5,946 nt of DNA, taken from positions 1-5,946 of the forward strand of contig JASLAP010000149.1 of NCBI GenBank assembly GCA_030147065.1, given 5' to 3'. Below are positions 1 through 5,552 of this stretch, one piece after another. Origin of the DNA: Pseudonocardia sp. Lineage in GTDB: Bacteria > Actinomycetota > Actinomycetes > Mycobacteriales > Pseudonocardiaceae. The position numbers were made by a program, and so were the translations under genes. Numbering within the stretch: position 1 is the stretch's first letter; every line of letters starts with the position of its first letter. The notes under the pieces were generated by a model. That model was given only the letters and a program-made list of their open reading frames with translations. It was not told the DNA's origin and made no database searches.

Positions 1-1035
1 GAGGGCGGCCGGAGCATCGGCGGTCGGGGCGCCGGCGGGTGCGGGGGAGTCCGGGGCGGAGACGGACGGCTGGCGGTCGGCGGTGGTGGTGGTCCCGGCG
101 GGCCCGGTGGTCGTCGCCGCGGCCGGGGTCTGCTGGGTCGGACTCTCGGCAGCCGGCGGGGTGATGATCGCGCCGCCGGTGGCGGCCGTGGTGGTTCTGG
201 CGGGCGTGTCCGCAGTCCGGGCCTGCGCAGTCCCGGTCTGCGTGGTGCCGGACGCGGTGGTGTCGGACTCGGTGGTGCCGGACTCGGTGGTGCCGGACTT
301 GGGAGTCCGCACCTTCGGGGTCCGCACCTTCGCGGCCCCGGCCTTCGGGGCCGCCTTCTCCGCCGCGGTTCCCGCCGTTGTGGTGGTGCTCGCCTTCCGG
401 ACCCGGGTCTTCGCGGTCGTCCCGGTCGCTGCGTCGCCCTCGGCCGTCGCGGCCGCGGTGGCGGTGCGGGTGGTCGGCGACTTGCGGGTTCCCTTCGTGC
501 CGGCGGCCTTCGCCTTCCCGGCCTTCGGCGCGGTGCTCCCGGTCGCCTCGGCGGCCGGTGCGTCGCTGCTGGTGGTCTGATCCCCGGTCGTCGAGCCGAG
601 CGGGGCAGCGGCCCCGGTGGAGGTGGCGCCGCTAGCCGCCGCACCCGTGGGTGCGGTGCCGGCGGTCGGGGTGGCGGCGCTGCGGGCCGTGGATCCGGCC
701 TCGGCGGAGGTCTCGGTGGACCCCGTGGTCACGCTGCCCGGGGCCGCGTCGGTGTCCGCCGCGGGAGCCGGCTCGGCGGGGGCGCCGGCGGTGGACCCGT
801 CGCTGGTCGGGTCGGCCGGGGTCGAGACCGCTGAGCGCGGGGCGTTCCCGTTCTTCGCCCCGCCGTCGTCCGCCGGCTCCTCCGGGCGCTCGCCGTTCCT
901 GGCCGGGGCTTTCTCGCCCGCGGTCGCCCCACCGGCCGATGTCGCCCTCTGCGTCCGGCGCCTCTCGAACAGCCAGCCCGCGACGGCGCCGAGGAGGAAC
1001 GCGATGACGGCAACGATCAGGATCCGGATGTCCAC
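1..1035 (-). CDS. Membrane-anchored low-complexity (Ala/Thr/Pro/Lys-rich) protein, C-terminus outside window
   Basis: The frame is open for all 345 codons from a GTG at 1035 to the left edge, so the 3' end is missing. Residues 1-27 read MDIR, then a hydrophobic helix (about 5-23, ILIVAVIAFLLGAVAGWLF), then ERRR. The basic flank after the helix suggests a cytoplasmic tail by the positive-inside rule. From about residue 28 onward there is no globular domain, only Ala, Thr, Pro, Gly, Ser, Asp and Glu. There are Lys/Arg-rich patches at about 171-185 and 209-246 (two KVRTP units) and SGTTE-type repeats at about 247-265. The start is supported by GGAGGG 7 nt upstream. Strand choice rests on the membrane helix, the ribosome binding site and the disorder-like composition; plus-strand readings give implausible Val-rich or Arg/Pro-rich proteins. 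Function is unknown. One-helix proteins with a Lys/Pro/Ala-rich linker and a small C-terminal domain occur in actinobacteria (ArfC/SunSET-domain type), but the part that would show this is absent. Confidence 0.8.
   Translation of the reverse strand, partial: MDIRILIVAVIAFLLGAVAGWLFERRRTQRATSAGGATAGEKAPARNGERPEEPADDGGAKNGNAPRSAVSTPADPTSDGSTAGAPAEPAPAADTDAAPGSVTTGSTETSAEAGSTARSAATPTAGTAPTGAAASGATSTGAAAPLGSTTGDQTTSSDAPAAEATGSTAPKAGKAKAAGTKGTRKSPTTRTATAAATAEGDAATGTTAKTRVRKASTTTTAGTAAEKAAPKAGAAKVRTPKVRTPKSGTTESGTTESDTTASGTTQTGTAQARTADTPARTTTAATGGAIITPPAAESPTQQTPAAATTTGPAGTTTTADRQPSVSAPDSPAPAGAPTADAPAAL
238..333 (-). repeat. 15-bp in-frame tandem repeats coding SGTTE and KVRTP units
   Basis: Four 15-bp units occupy 238-297; the two at 268-282 and 283-297 are identical (ctcggtggtgccgga on the plus strand) and the outer two diverge slightly. 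A second pair with the same 15-bp period lies at 304-318 and 319-333. On the minus strand these encode SGTTE-like and KVRTP pentapeptides within the disordered tail. The unit is a multiple of three, so copy-number change by slippage would keep the frame open. Confidence 0.8.
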
Positions 1036-1042
1036 TGGCGGG

Positions 1043-1048
1043 CCCTCC
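1043..1048 (-). promoter_or_regulatory. Ribosome binding site of the left membrane protein gene
   Basis: The minus strand reads GGAGGG, with a 7-nt spacer to the GTG at 1035. This strong Shine-Dalgarno match fixes the start of a gene that otherwise could be mistaken for non-coding low-complexity sequence. Confidence 0.75.
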
Positions 1049-1191
1049 AAGGAGCGGGGTGCGAGGCGGCGTTCGGCGGTTCCCGCTGTGGCCGCTGTGG
1101 CCGCGCGGGACCGCAACATGCGATTCGTCACCGTCGACCACCCAGATCACAGAAAAGTGACGCTGCGGACACGGCCCGTCCAACGGTCGGG

Positions 1192-1222
1192 CCGGACCGG
1201 CGGGTGGTCGGTCCCGGTCCGG
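1192..1222. repeat. Inverted repeat, 9-bp arms, 13-nt loop
   Basis: ccggaccgg at 1192-1200 is the exact reverse complement of ccggtccgg at 1214-1222. A further copy of ccggtccgg lies at 1292-1300. The hairpin would form in the long leader of the fabG-like gene if transcription begins upstream of it. Its role is unknown, and chance is possible in such GC-rich DNA. Confidence 0.5.
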
Positions 1223-1460
1223 GCGGCCGCGGTCGTGCGCGGCGATCGGCCCATCGGAGCCGACGAGCGCGTTCGGCGGTCCGCCCGTGCTCCGGTCCGG
1301 CCGAGCCGCCCGCTCCTCGATGGCCACCGCGCGACCGCGGTCGGGCCGGCGGGCGGCTGCACACCCCGCCCCGCTCCCGTCATGCCGACCGGCGGGTCGC
1401 CGGGCCCGTGGTTCCGGTTCGGCGTCCTGCCCGATCCGGGTCGCCGGACCGCCCGGTCGG

Positions 1461-1474
1461 CGGACCGGGGTCCG
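1461..1474. repeat. Short palindrome CGGACC-GG-GGTCCG upstream of the fabG-like gene
   Basis: Six-base perfect arms flank two G residues, and a smaller gaccg/cggtc pair lies just upstream at 1447-1458. The site is about 90-115 bp before the fabG-like start, a position compatible with an operator. There is no further evidence of a regulator. Confidence 0.3.
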
Positions 1475-1552
1475 TGGTGCCGCCCACACCCCGGCGCCGT
1501 CCCGCACCCGTGCCGCCGGTGCGAGGATCTGCCCGGTCCGTCCCCGACGACG

Positions 1553-1557
1553 AGGAG
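1553..1557 (+). promoter_or_regulatory. Ribosome binding site of the fabG-like gene
   Basis: AGGAG with a 6-nt spacer precedes the ATG at 1564. It supports this start over an in-frame GTG at 1204, which would add 120 Arg/Pro-rich residues unlike any short-chain dehydrogenase N-terminus. Confidence 0.85.
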
Positions 1558-1563
1558 CGCCCG

Positions 1564-2334
1564 ATGACCCAGGCCAGTGCGACCCCCCAGCGGGTCGCGA
1601 TCGTGACCGGCGCGGCCCGCGGGATCGGTGCCGCGACCGCGCAGCGGCTCGCTGCCGACGGGCTCGCGGTCGCCGTCGTCGACCTGGAGGAGTCCGCTGC
1701 CACCGGCACGGTGCAGGCGGTCGAGGCCGCCGGTGGGCGGGCGCTCGCGGTGGGCGCGGACGTCTCCGACGCCGGCCAGGTCGAGGCGGCCGTCGCCCGG
1801 GTCGCCGCCGAGCTGGGCGCGCCCACGGTGCTGGTGAACAACGCCGGGGTGACCCGGGACAACCTGCTGTTCCGGATGACCGACGCCGACTGGGACACCG
1901 TGATGGCGGTGCACCTGCGCGGGTCGTTCCTGATGAGCCGGGCGGTGCAGCAGCACATGGTCGCGGCCAAGTGGGGCCGGATCGTCAACCTGTCCAGCAC
2001 CTCGGCGCTCGGCAACCGCGGTCAGGCGAACTACTCCGCGGCCAAGGCCGGGCTGCAGGGGTTCACCAAGACCCTGGCCGTGGAGCTGGGCAGGTTCGGG
2101 GTCACCGCGAACTGCGTCGCGCCGGGGTTCATCGTCAGCGACATGACCCGGGCCACCGCCGAGCGGATCGGCCAGGACTGGGACACCTACGTCGCCGCCC
2201 GGGCGGCCCAGATCCCGGTCGCCCGGGCCGGGCAGGTGGAGGACATCGCGCACACGGTGTCGTACTTCGTCAGCGAGGAGGCCGGGTTCGTCTCCGGTCA
2301 GGTGATCTACGTGGCCGGCGGCCCCCGAACCTGA
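1564..2334 (+). CDS. fabG: FabG-like short-chain dehydrogenase/reductase (3-oxoacyl-ACP/3-hydroxyacyl reductase type)
   Basis: This 256-residue protein is of normal length for a classical short-chain dehydrogenase. The Rossmann nucleotide loop TGAARGIG is at 15-22, NNAG at 92-95, the catalytic Ser at 144 (NLSS) and YxxxK at Tyr157/Lys161. It aligns over its whole length with E. coli FabG, including RDNLL.RM and NYSAAKAGLQGF, so reduction of 3-oxoacyl-ACP or the related 3-hydroxyacyl-CoA/3-oxoacyl-CoA conversion in the cytoplasm is likely. Two features set it apart. Asp40 ends the second beta strand (VAVVD), which in this family usually favours NAD(H) over NADP(H). The position of the fourth catalytic residue Asn is His117 within VHLRGSF, a motif I know from multifunctional-enzyme-2-type 3-hydroxyacyl-CoA dehydrogenases. 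The C-terminus ends AGGPRT. Actinobacteria carry many FabG paralogues, so the symbol denotes the family, not proof that this is the fatty acid synthase enzyme. The DUF4032 gene follows 67 nt downstream on the same strand. Confidence 0.9.
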   Translation: MTQASATPQRVAIVTGAARGIGAATAQRLAADGLAVAVVDLEESAATGTVQAVEAAGGRALAVGADVSDAGQVEAAVARVAAELGAPTVLVNNAGVTRDNLLFRMTDADWDTVMAVHLRGSFLMSRAVQQHMVAAKWGRIVNLSSTSALGNRGQANYSAAKAGLQGFTKTLAVELGRFGVTANCVAPGFIVSDMTRATAERIGQDWDTYVAARAAQIPVARAGQVEDIAHTVSYFVSEEAGFVSGQVIYVAGGPRT

Positions 2335-2360
2335 CCGGCGCCGGACTGGATCGATAAAGT
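2331..2360 (+). promoter_or_regulatory. Possible promoter for the DUF4032 gene
   Basis: CTGACC (2331-2336) and TAAAGT (2355-2360) match four of six bases each of the housekeeping -35 and -10 boxes, with an 18-bp spacer. The -35 overlaps the fabG-like stop codon. The patch gataaagta is unusually AT-rich for this window. Just after it, GTACGC occurs twice (2359-2364 and 2366-2371). Read-through from the fabG-like gene is the alternative. Confidence 0.35.
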
Positions 2361-2389
2361 ACGCGGTACGCTCGCCCCGCCGTCCGAAC

Positions 2390-2396
2390 GGAGGAG
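2390..2396 (+). promoter_or_regulatory. Ribosome binding site deciding the GTG start of the DUF4032 gene
   Basis: GGAGGAG lies 5 nt before the GTG at 2402. It gives the N-terminus MRFIFRPPAS..., which has the usual form for this family. Confidence 0.8.
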
Positions 2397-2401
2397 CCGT
2401 C

Positions 2402-3643
2402 GTGCGCTTCATCTTCCGCCCGCCCGCGTCCCAGGCGGCGGGCCTGCTGTCGCTGCCGTGGCAGACCCCGCTGGAGGAGTGGGACGACGAGAGCCTGCTG
2501 GAGGTCGCCCAGCGCGGCATCTCCCGGCACGTGGTGCGGTTCGTCGAGGTCGACGGCATGGTCTACGCGCTCAAGGAGATCGACGAGCGGCTGGCCCGGC
2601 GGGAGTACCGGCTGCTCGGCGAGCTGGAGGCGATGGGCATGCCGGCGGTGTCGGTGCTCGGGGCCTGCGTGGAGCGGCCGAACGACCTGGACGCCATCCT
2701 GGTCACCCGGTTCCTGGACTACTCGATGTCCTACCGCTACGTGTTCTCCCACAGCCACGCCGCCCGGGTCAGCGACCAGCTGATCGACGCCATGGTCGAG
2801 CTGCTGGCCCGGCTGCACCTGGCCGGGCTGTTCTGGGGCGACTGCTCGCTGTCCAACACGCTGTTCCGCCCCGACGCCGGGCACATCGTGGCCTACCTGG
2901 TCGACGCCGAGACCGCCGAGCTGCACCCGACGCTGTCGGACGGGCAGCGCCGCTTCGACATCGACTACGCCGCCGAGCGGGTCGGCGGGGAGCTGTTCGA
3001 CCTGCAGTACGGCGGGCTGCTGCCCGACGACGTCGACCCGATCGAGATCGCCGCCCAGCTGCCCCAGCGCTACGACGCGCTGTGGGACGAGCTGACCCGC
3101 GAGGAGCTGTTCCAGCCCGACGAGCAGCGCTACCGGGTGGCCGAGCGGCTCGACCGGCTCAACGAGCTGGGCTTCGACGTCGACGAGCTGGAGCTGATCA
3201 CCACCGACGAGGGCATCCGGCTGCGGGTGCACACCCAGGTCGCCGAGGCCGGGCGCGACCGGCACCGGCTGTTCGTGCTGACCGGCCTGCAGGTGGGGGA
3301 GAAGCAGGCCCGCCGGCTGCTCAACGACGTGGTCAGCTACCGCGGCTACCTCGAGCAGCGGGAGGGCCGGTCGATCCCGGAGACGATCGCCGCGCACCGC
3401 TGGCGGGCCGAGGTCTACGACCGGGTGATGGCCATGGTCCCGGCCGAGCTGAGCGACCGGCTGGCACCGGCGGAGGTGTTCCACGAGATCCTGGAGCACC
3501 GCTGGTTCCTGTCGGAGCGGGCCGGCAAGGACGTCGGCACCACCGCCGCCGCGCGCTCCTACGTCTCCGGCATCCTGCCGCGCACCCCGTCGACCCTGAC
3601 CATCCTGCCCGGCGCCGACGGCATCCCCGGCGCCCCCTCTTGA
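2402..3643 (+). CDS. DUF4032 domain protein with kinase-like N-terminal domain
   Basis: The protein has 413 residues and a GTG start supported by GGAGGAG. The N-terminal part (about 40-215) has the pattern of a RIO/lipopolysaccharide-kinase-like fold: a lysine in YALKEID (Lys58), acidic residues in the following helix (Glu68, Glu74), a catalytic loop WGDCSLSN (Asp147, Asn152, with the canonical five-residue spacing), and a metal-binding-type Asp168 in YLVDAE. The C-terminal half (about 225-390) corresponds to the actinobacterial DUF4032 region, with conserved-looking stretches around RLNELGFDVDE, VSYRGYLEQREG, AHRWRAEVYD and EVFHEILEHRWFLSE. No signal peptide or membrane helix is seen, so it should be cytoplasmic. 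The substrate is not known to me; phosphotransfer is inferred only from the motifs. The last 25 or so residues are Pro/Gly-rich and probably flexible. It may be co-transcribed with the upstream fabG-like gene. It faces the GH13 gene convergently. Confidence 0.88.
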   Translation: MRFIFRPPASQAAGLLSLPWQTPLEEWDDESLLEVAQRGISRHVVRFVEVDGMVYALKEIDERLARREYRLLGELEAMGMPAVSVLGACVERPNDLDAILVTRFLDYSMSYRYVFSHSHAARVSDQLIDAMVELLARLHLAGLFWGDCSLSNTLFRPDAGHIVAYLVDAETAELHPTLSDGQRRFDIDYAAERVGGELFDLQYGGLLPDDVDPIEIAAQLPQRYDALWDELTREELFQPDEQRYRVAERLDRLNELGFDVDELELITTDEGIRLRVHTQVAEAGRDRHRLFVLTGLQVGEKQARRLLNDVVSYRGYLEQREGRSIPETIAAHRWRAEVYDRVMAMVPAELSDRLAPAEVFHEILEHRWFLSERAGKDVGTTAAARSYVSGILPRTPSTLTILPGADGIPGAPS

Positions 3644-3679
3644 CCCGGACGACTCCGCCTTAACCCGGACGACTCCGCG
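3640..3679. repeat. 20-bp tandem duplication at the 3' end of the DUF4032 gene
   Basis: Two adjacent 20-bp units (3640-3659 and 3660-3679) share the core acccggacgactccgc and differ only at the third base (TTG against TTA) and the last base. The TGA stop lies at the start of the first copy; the second copy carries TAA at the same place, but in another frame because 20 is not a multiple of three. Confidence 0.8.
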
Positions 3680-3685
3680 CCGACC

Positions 3686-3780
3686 CCGCGCAGCCCGTGG
3701 CGGGTCCGCTGCCCGGGTGGTGCCCGCGCAGCCCGCCGGCGGGCTGCGGGCGGGCTGCGCGGACACCCGGCGGGCTGCGC
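3686..3780. terminator. Bidirectional terminator-like nested hairpins between convergent genes
   Basis: A perfect 22-bp palindrome spans 3727-3748 (arm cgcagcccgcc and its complement). The left arm gcgcagcccg occurs twice (3688-3697, 3726-3735) and its reverse complement cgggctgcgc twice (3751-3760, 3771-3780), so several alternative long GC stems can form. The position, between the ends of two convergent genes, is where a shared terminator is expected. There is no T-run on either side, so this would be a U-tail-less GC hairpin of the kind often proposed in actinobacteria. Confidence 0.65.
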
Positions 3781-3788
3781 GAGGGCCG

Positions 3789-5498
3789 TCAGCGGGTCCG
3801 GCGGAGCAGGCGGGCCTCCCAGGGGCGCAGGGCGGCGGATGCGAGCGCCGTCGGCGGCGTGGCCAGCGAGCAGGACAGCAGCTCCGCGCCGTCCCAGTCG
3901 CCGGCGTCGGGCAGCGGGACCGGCACCTCGGCGTCGGAGAAGTTGGCCAGCACCAGCAGTTCGACCTCGCCGTGGCGGCGGGTGAACGCGAAGACCGCCG
4001 GGTCGTCGGGCGCGAGCATGGTGAAGTCCCCGTGCACGACGGCCGGTTCGGCGTGCCGCAGCTCGATCAGGGCCCGGTAGTGGTGCAGCACCGAGCCCGG
4101 GTCCTTCCACTGGTCCGCGGCGTTGATCTCGGGGTGGTTCGGGTTGACCGACAGCCACGGGGTGCCGGTGGTGAACCCGGCGTGCTCCCCGTCGTCCCAC
4201 TGCACCGGGGTGCGGGCGTTGTCCCGGCTCATCGCGCGCAGCGCGGCCAGGGTGACCGCCTCGTCGAGCCCGGCGGTGCGGGCGAACGCGGCGAAGTTGA
4301 CCGACTCGATGTCGCGGAAGTCGTCGAGCCCGGCGAACGTCGTGTTCGTCATGCCCAGTTCCTCGCCCTGGTAGACGTAGGGCGTGCCGCGCTGCAGGTG
4401 CAGCACCGTGGCCAGCAGCTTCGCCGAGGCGACCCGGTGCTCCGGGGCGTCGGAGCCGAACCGGGACACCGCCCGCGGCTGGTCGTGGTTGTTCCAGTAC
4501 AGCGAGTTCCAGCCGGCCCGCGCCAGCCCGTCCTGCCAGCGGCCCAGCGTCGCCTTCAGCTCGCGCAGGTCCAGCGGGCGCAGGTCCCACTTGGTGATCC
4601 CCTGGTCGAGCTGGACGTGCTCGAACTGGAACACCATGTCCACCTCGCGCCGGGCCGGCTCGGTGAACAGCCGGGCCTGCTCCACGCTCACCCCGGGCAT
4701 CTCGCCGACGGTGAGGAAGGTGCCCGGCCGGTCGGCGAACACCGCCCGGTGCATCTCGGCCAGGAACTCGTGGATCCGCGGCCCGCAGTTGACGAACGGG
4801 AACGCGCTGCCGAACACGTGGCCCTCGCGGACCGGCCCGTCGGGCAGGCTGCCGTCCGGCTCGACCGCCTTGGACAGCAGGTTCACCACGTCCATCCGGA
4901 ACCCGTCCACCCCGCGGTCGAGCCACCAGCGCATCATCGCGTGCACCGCCGCCCGCACCTCGGGGTTCTCCCAGTTCAGGTCGGGCTGCTTGCGGGAGAA
5001 CAGGTGCAGGTAGTACTCCCCGGAGGCCGGGTCGAGCTCCCAGGTGGACCCGGAGAAGAACGACTCCCAGTTGGTCGGCGGGCCGTCCGCGCGCGGCGGG
5101 CGCCACCAGTACCAGTCCCGCTTCGGGCTGTCCGGGCCCGACCGCGACTCGACGAACCACGGGTGCTCGTCGGAGGTGTGGTTGACCACCAGGTCCATGA
5201 TCAGCCGCATGCCGCGCTCGTGCACCGCGGCCAGCAGCTCGTCGAAGTCGGCGAGGCTGCCGAACAGCGGGTCGATGTCCTGGTAGTCGCTGATGTCGTA
5301 GCCGTTGTCGTCCTGCGGGGACGGGTAGACCGGCGACAGCCACAGCACGTCCACGCCCAGGTCGGCCAGGTGGTCCAGGCGGGAGGTGATGCCGCGCAGG
5401 TCGCCGACGCCGTCGCCGTCGGCGTCGGCGAAGCTGCGGGGGTAGATCTGGTAGACGACGGCGGAGCGCCACCACTCGGAACCGGGTTCGGCGGTCAT
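3789..5498 (-). CDS. GH13 alpha-glucosidase / oligo-1,6-glucosidase family protein
   Basis: This 569-residue protein matches the usual length for GH13 exo-glucosidases. It begins WWRSAVVYQIYPRSF and has a DxDxDGxGD calcium-type loop (25-33). The family regions are in order: DLVVNH (102-107), QPDLNW (171-176), GFRMDVV with nucleophile Asp203, the acid/base Glu266 in TVGEMPG, and NNHDQPR with His338/Asp339. The beta-sandwich domain fills roughly the last 90 residues and ends RPWEARLL. It should release glucose from the non-reducing end of short alpha-glucans. Val204 right after the nucleophile is the residue type associated with alpha-1,6 activity (oligo-1,6-glucosidase, dextran glucosidase, trehalose-6-phosphate hydrolase), so isomalto-oligosaccharides are plausible; maltose or trehalose-6-phosphate cannot be excluded. 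No signal peptide is seen, so it is likely cytoplasmic and would depend on sugar uptake encoded elsewhere. The ATG lacks a good Shine-Dalgarno sequence. No sugar transporter or LacI regulator lies in the window. Confidence 0.92.
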   Translation of the reverse strand: MTAEPGSEWWRSAVVYQIYPRSFADADGDGVGDLRGITSRLDHLADLGVDVLWLSPVYPSPQDDNGYDISDYQDIDPLFGSLADFDELLAAVHERGMRLIMDLVVNHTSDEHPWFVESRSGPDSPKRDWYWWRPPRADGPPTNWESFFSGSTWELDPASGEYYLHLFSRKQPDLNWENPEVRAAVHAMMRWWLDRGVDGFRMDVVNLLSKAVEPDGSLPDGPVREGHVFGSAFPFVNCGPRIHEFLAEMHRAVFADRPGTFLTVGEMPGVSVEQARLFTEPARREVDMVFQFEHVQLDQGITKWDLRPLDLRELKATLGRWQDGLARAGWNSLYWNNHDQPRAVSRFGSDAPEHRVASAKLLATVLHLQRGTPYVYQGEELGMTNTTFAGLDDFRDIESVNFAAFARTAGLDEAVTLAALRAMSRDNARTPVQWDDGEHAGFTTGTPWLSVNPNHPEINAADQWKDPGSVLHHYRALIELRHAEPAVVHGDFTMLAPDDPAVFAFTRRHGEVELLVLANFSDAEVPVPLPDAGDWDGAELLSCSLATPPTALASAALRPWEARLLRRTR

Positions 5499-5521
5499 GG
5501 CCGGCAGTCTGGACCACCGGG

Positions 5522-5538
5522 CGGCGGGTCACCCGCCG
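5522..5538. repeat. Palindrome between the anti-sigma-like gene and the glucosidase gene
   Basis: cggcgggt (5522-5529) is mirrored by acccgccg (5531-5538) around one central base. It lies in the 54-nt gap between the upstream stop (5553) and the glucosidase start (5498). It could be a short terminator stem for the upstream gene (loop gtcac) or an operator for the glucosidase. The sequence alone does not decide. Confidence 0.5.
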
Positions 5539-5552
5539 AGCCGCGCCGGGAG

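Larger units (their letters stand above)
1036..1563. other. Divergent intergenic region, no gene recognised
   Basis: This 528-bp stretch separates the minus-strand membrane protein gene from the plus-strand fabG-like gene, so it should hold both promoters. The AT-richest patch is about 1116-1160 and is the likeliest promoter area, but I could not assign convincing -35/-10 boxes on either strand. A 9-bp direct repeat (gctgtggcc at 1085-1093 and 1094-1102) sits between short complementary arms tcccgc (1081-1086) and gcggga (1105-1110). From about 1190 onward the sequence is rich in GGACC/GGTCC and inverted repeats. Long open frames cross it on both strands but translate to Arg/Pro/Gly-rich sequence without domains, which is expected by chance at this GC content. 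No tRNA, riboswitch or small RNA was recognised. Confidence 0.7.

Noticed and set aside
83..580. Plus-strand open frame of 165 codons, Val/Ala-rich
   Set aside because: It is antisense to the left membrane protein gene. The poly-Val composition is the complement of Thr/Ala codons, and there is no domain.
1147..1160. tcac-agaaaa-gtga inverted repeat as a regulator site
   Set aside because: The arms are only 4 bp; too weak to call, though it lies in the likely promoter area.
1204..1563. 120-residue N-terminal extension of the fabG-like protein
   Set aside because: It is Arg/Pro-rich and absent from this protein family; AGGAG at 1553-1557 supports the ATG at 1564.
617..1567. Plus-strand open frame of 316 codons crossing the gene start at 1035 and the intergenic region
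   Set aside because: The translation switches from Val/Ala-rich to Arg/Pro-rich with no recognisable domain. It overlaps two better supported starts.
1147..2559. Minus-strand open frame of 470 codons
   Set aside because: It is antisense to the fabG-like gene, which has complete catalytic motifs. Long antisense frames are expected at this GC content.
2270..3766. Minus-strand open frame of 498 codons
   Set aside because: It is a shadow of the DUF4032 gene; the Val/Gln/Asp/Leu-rich translation shows no family.
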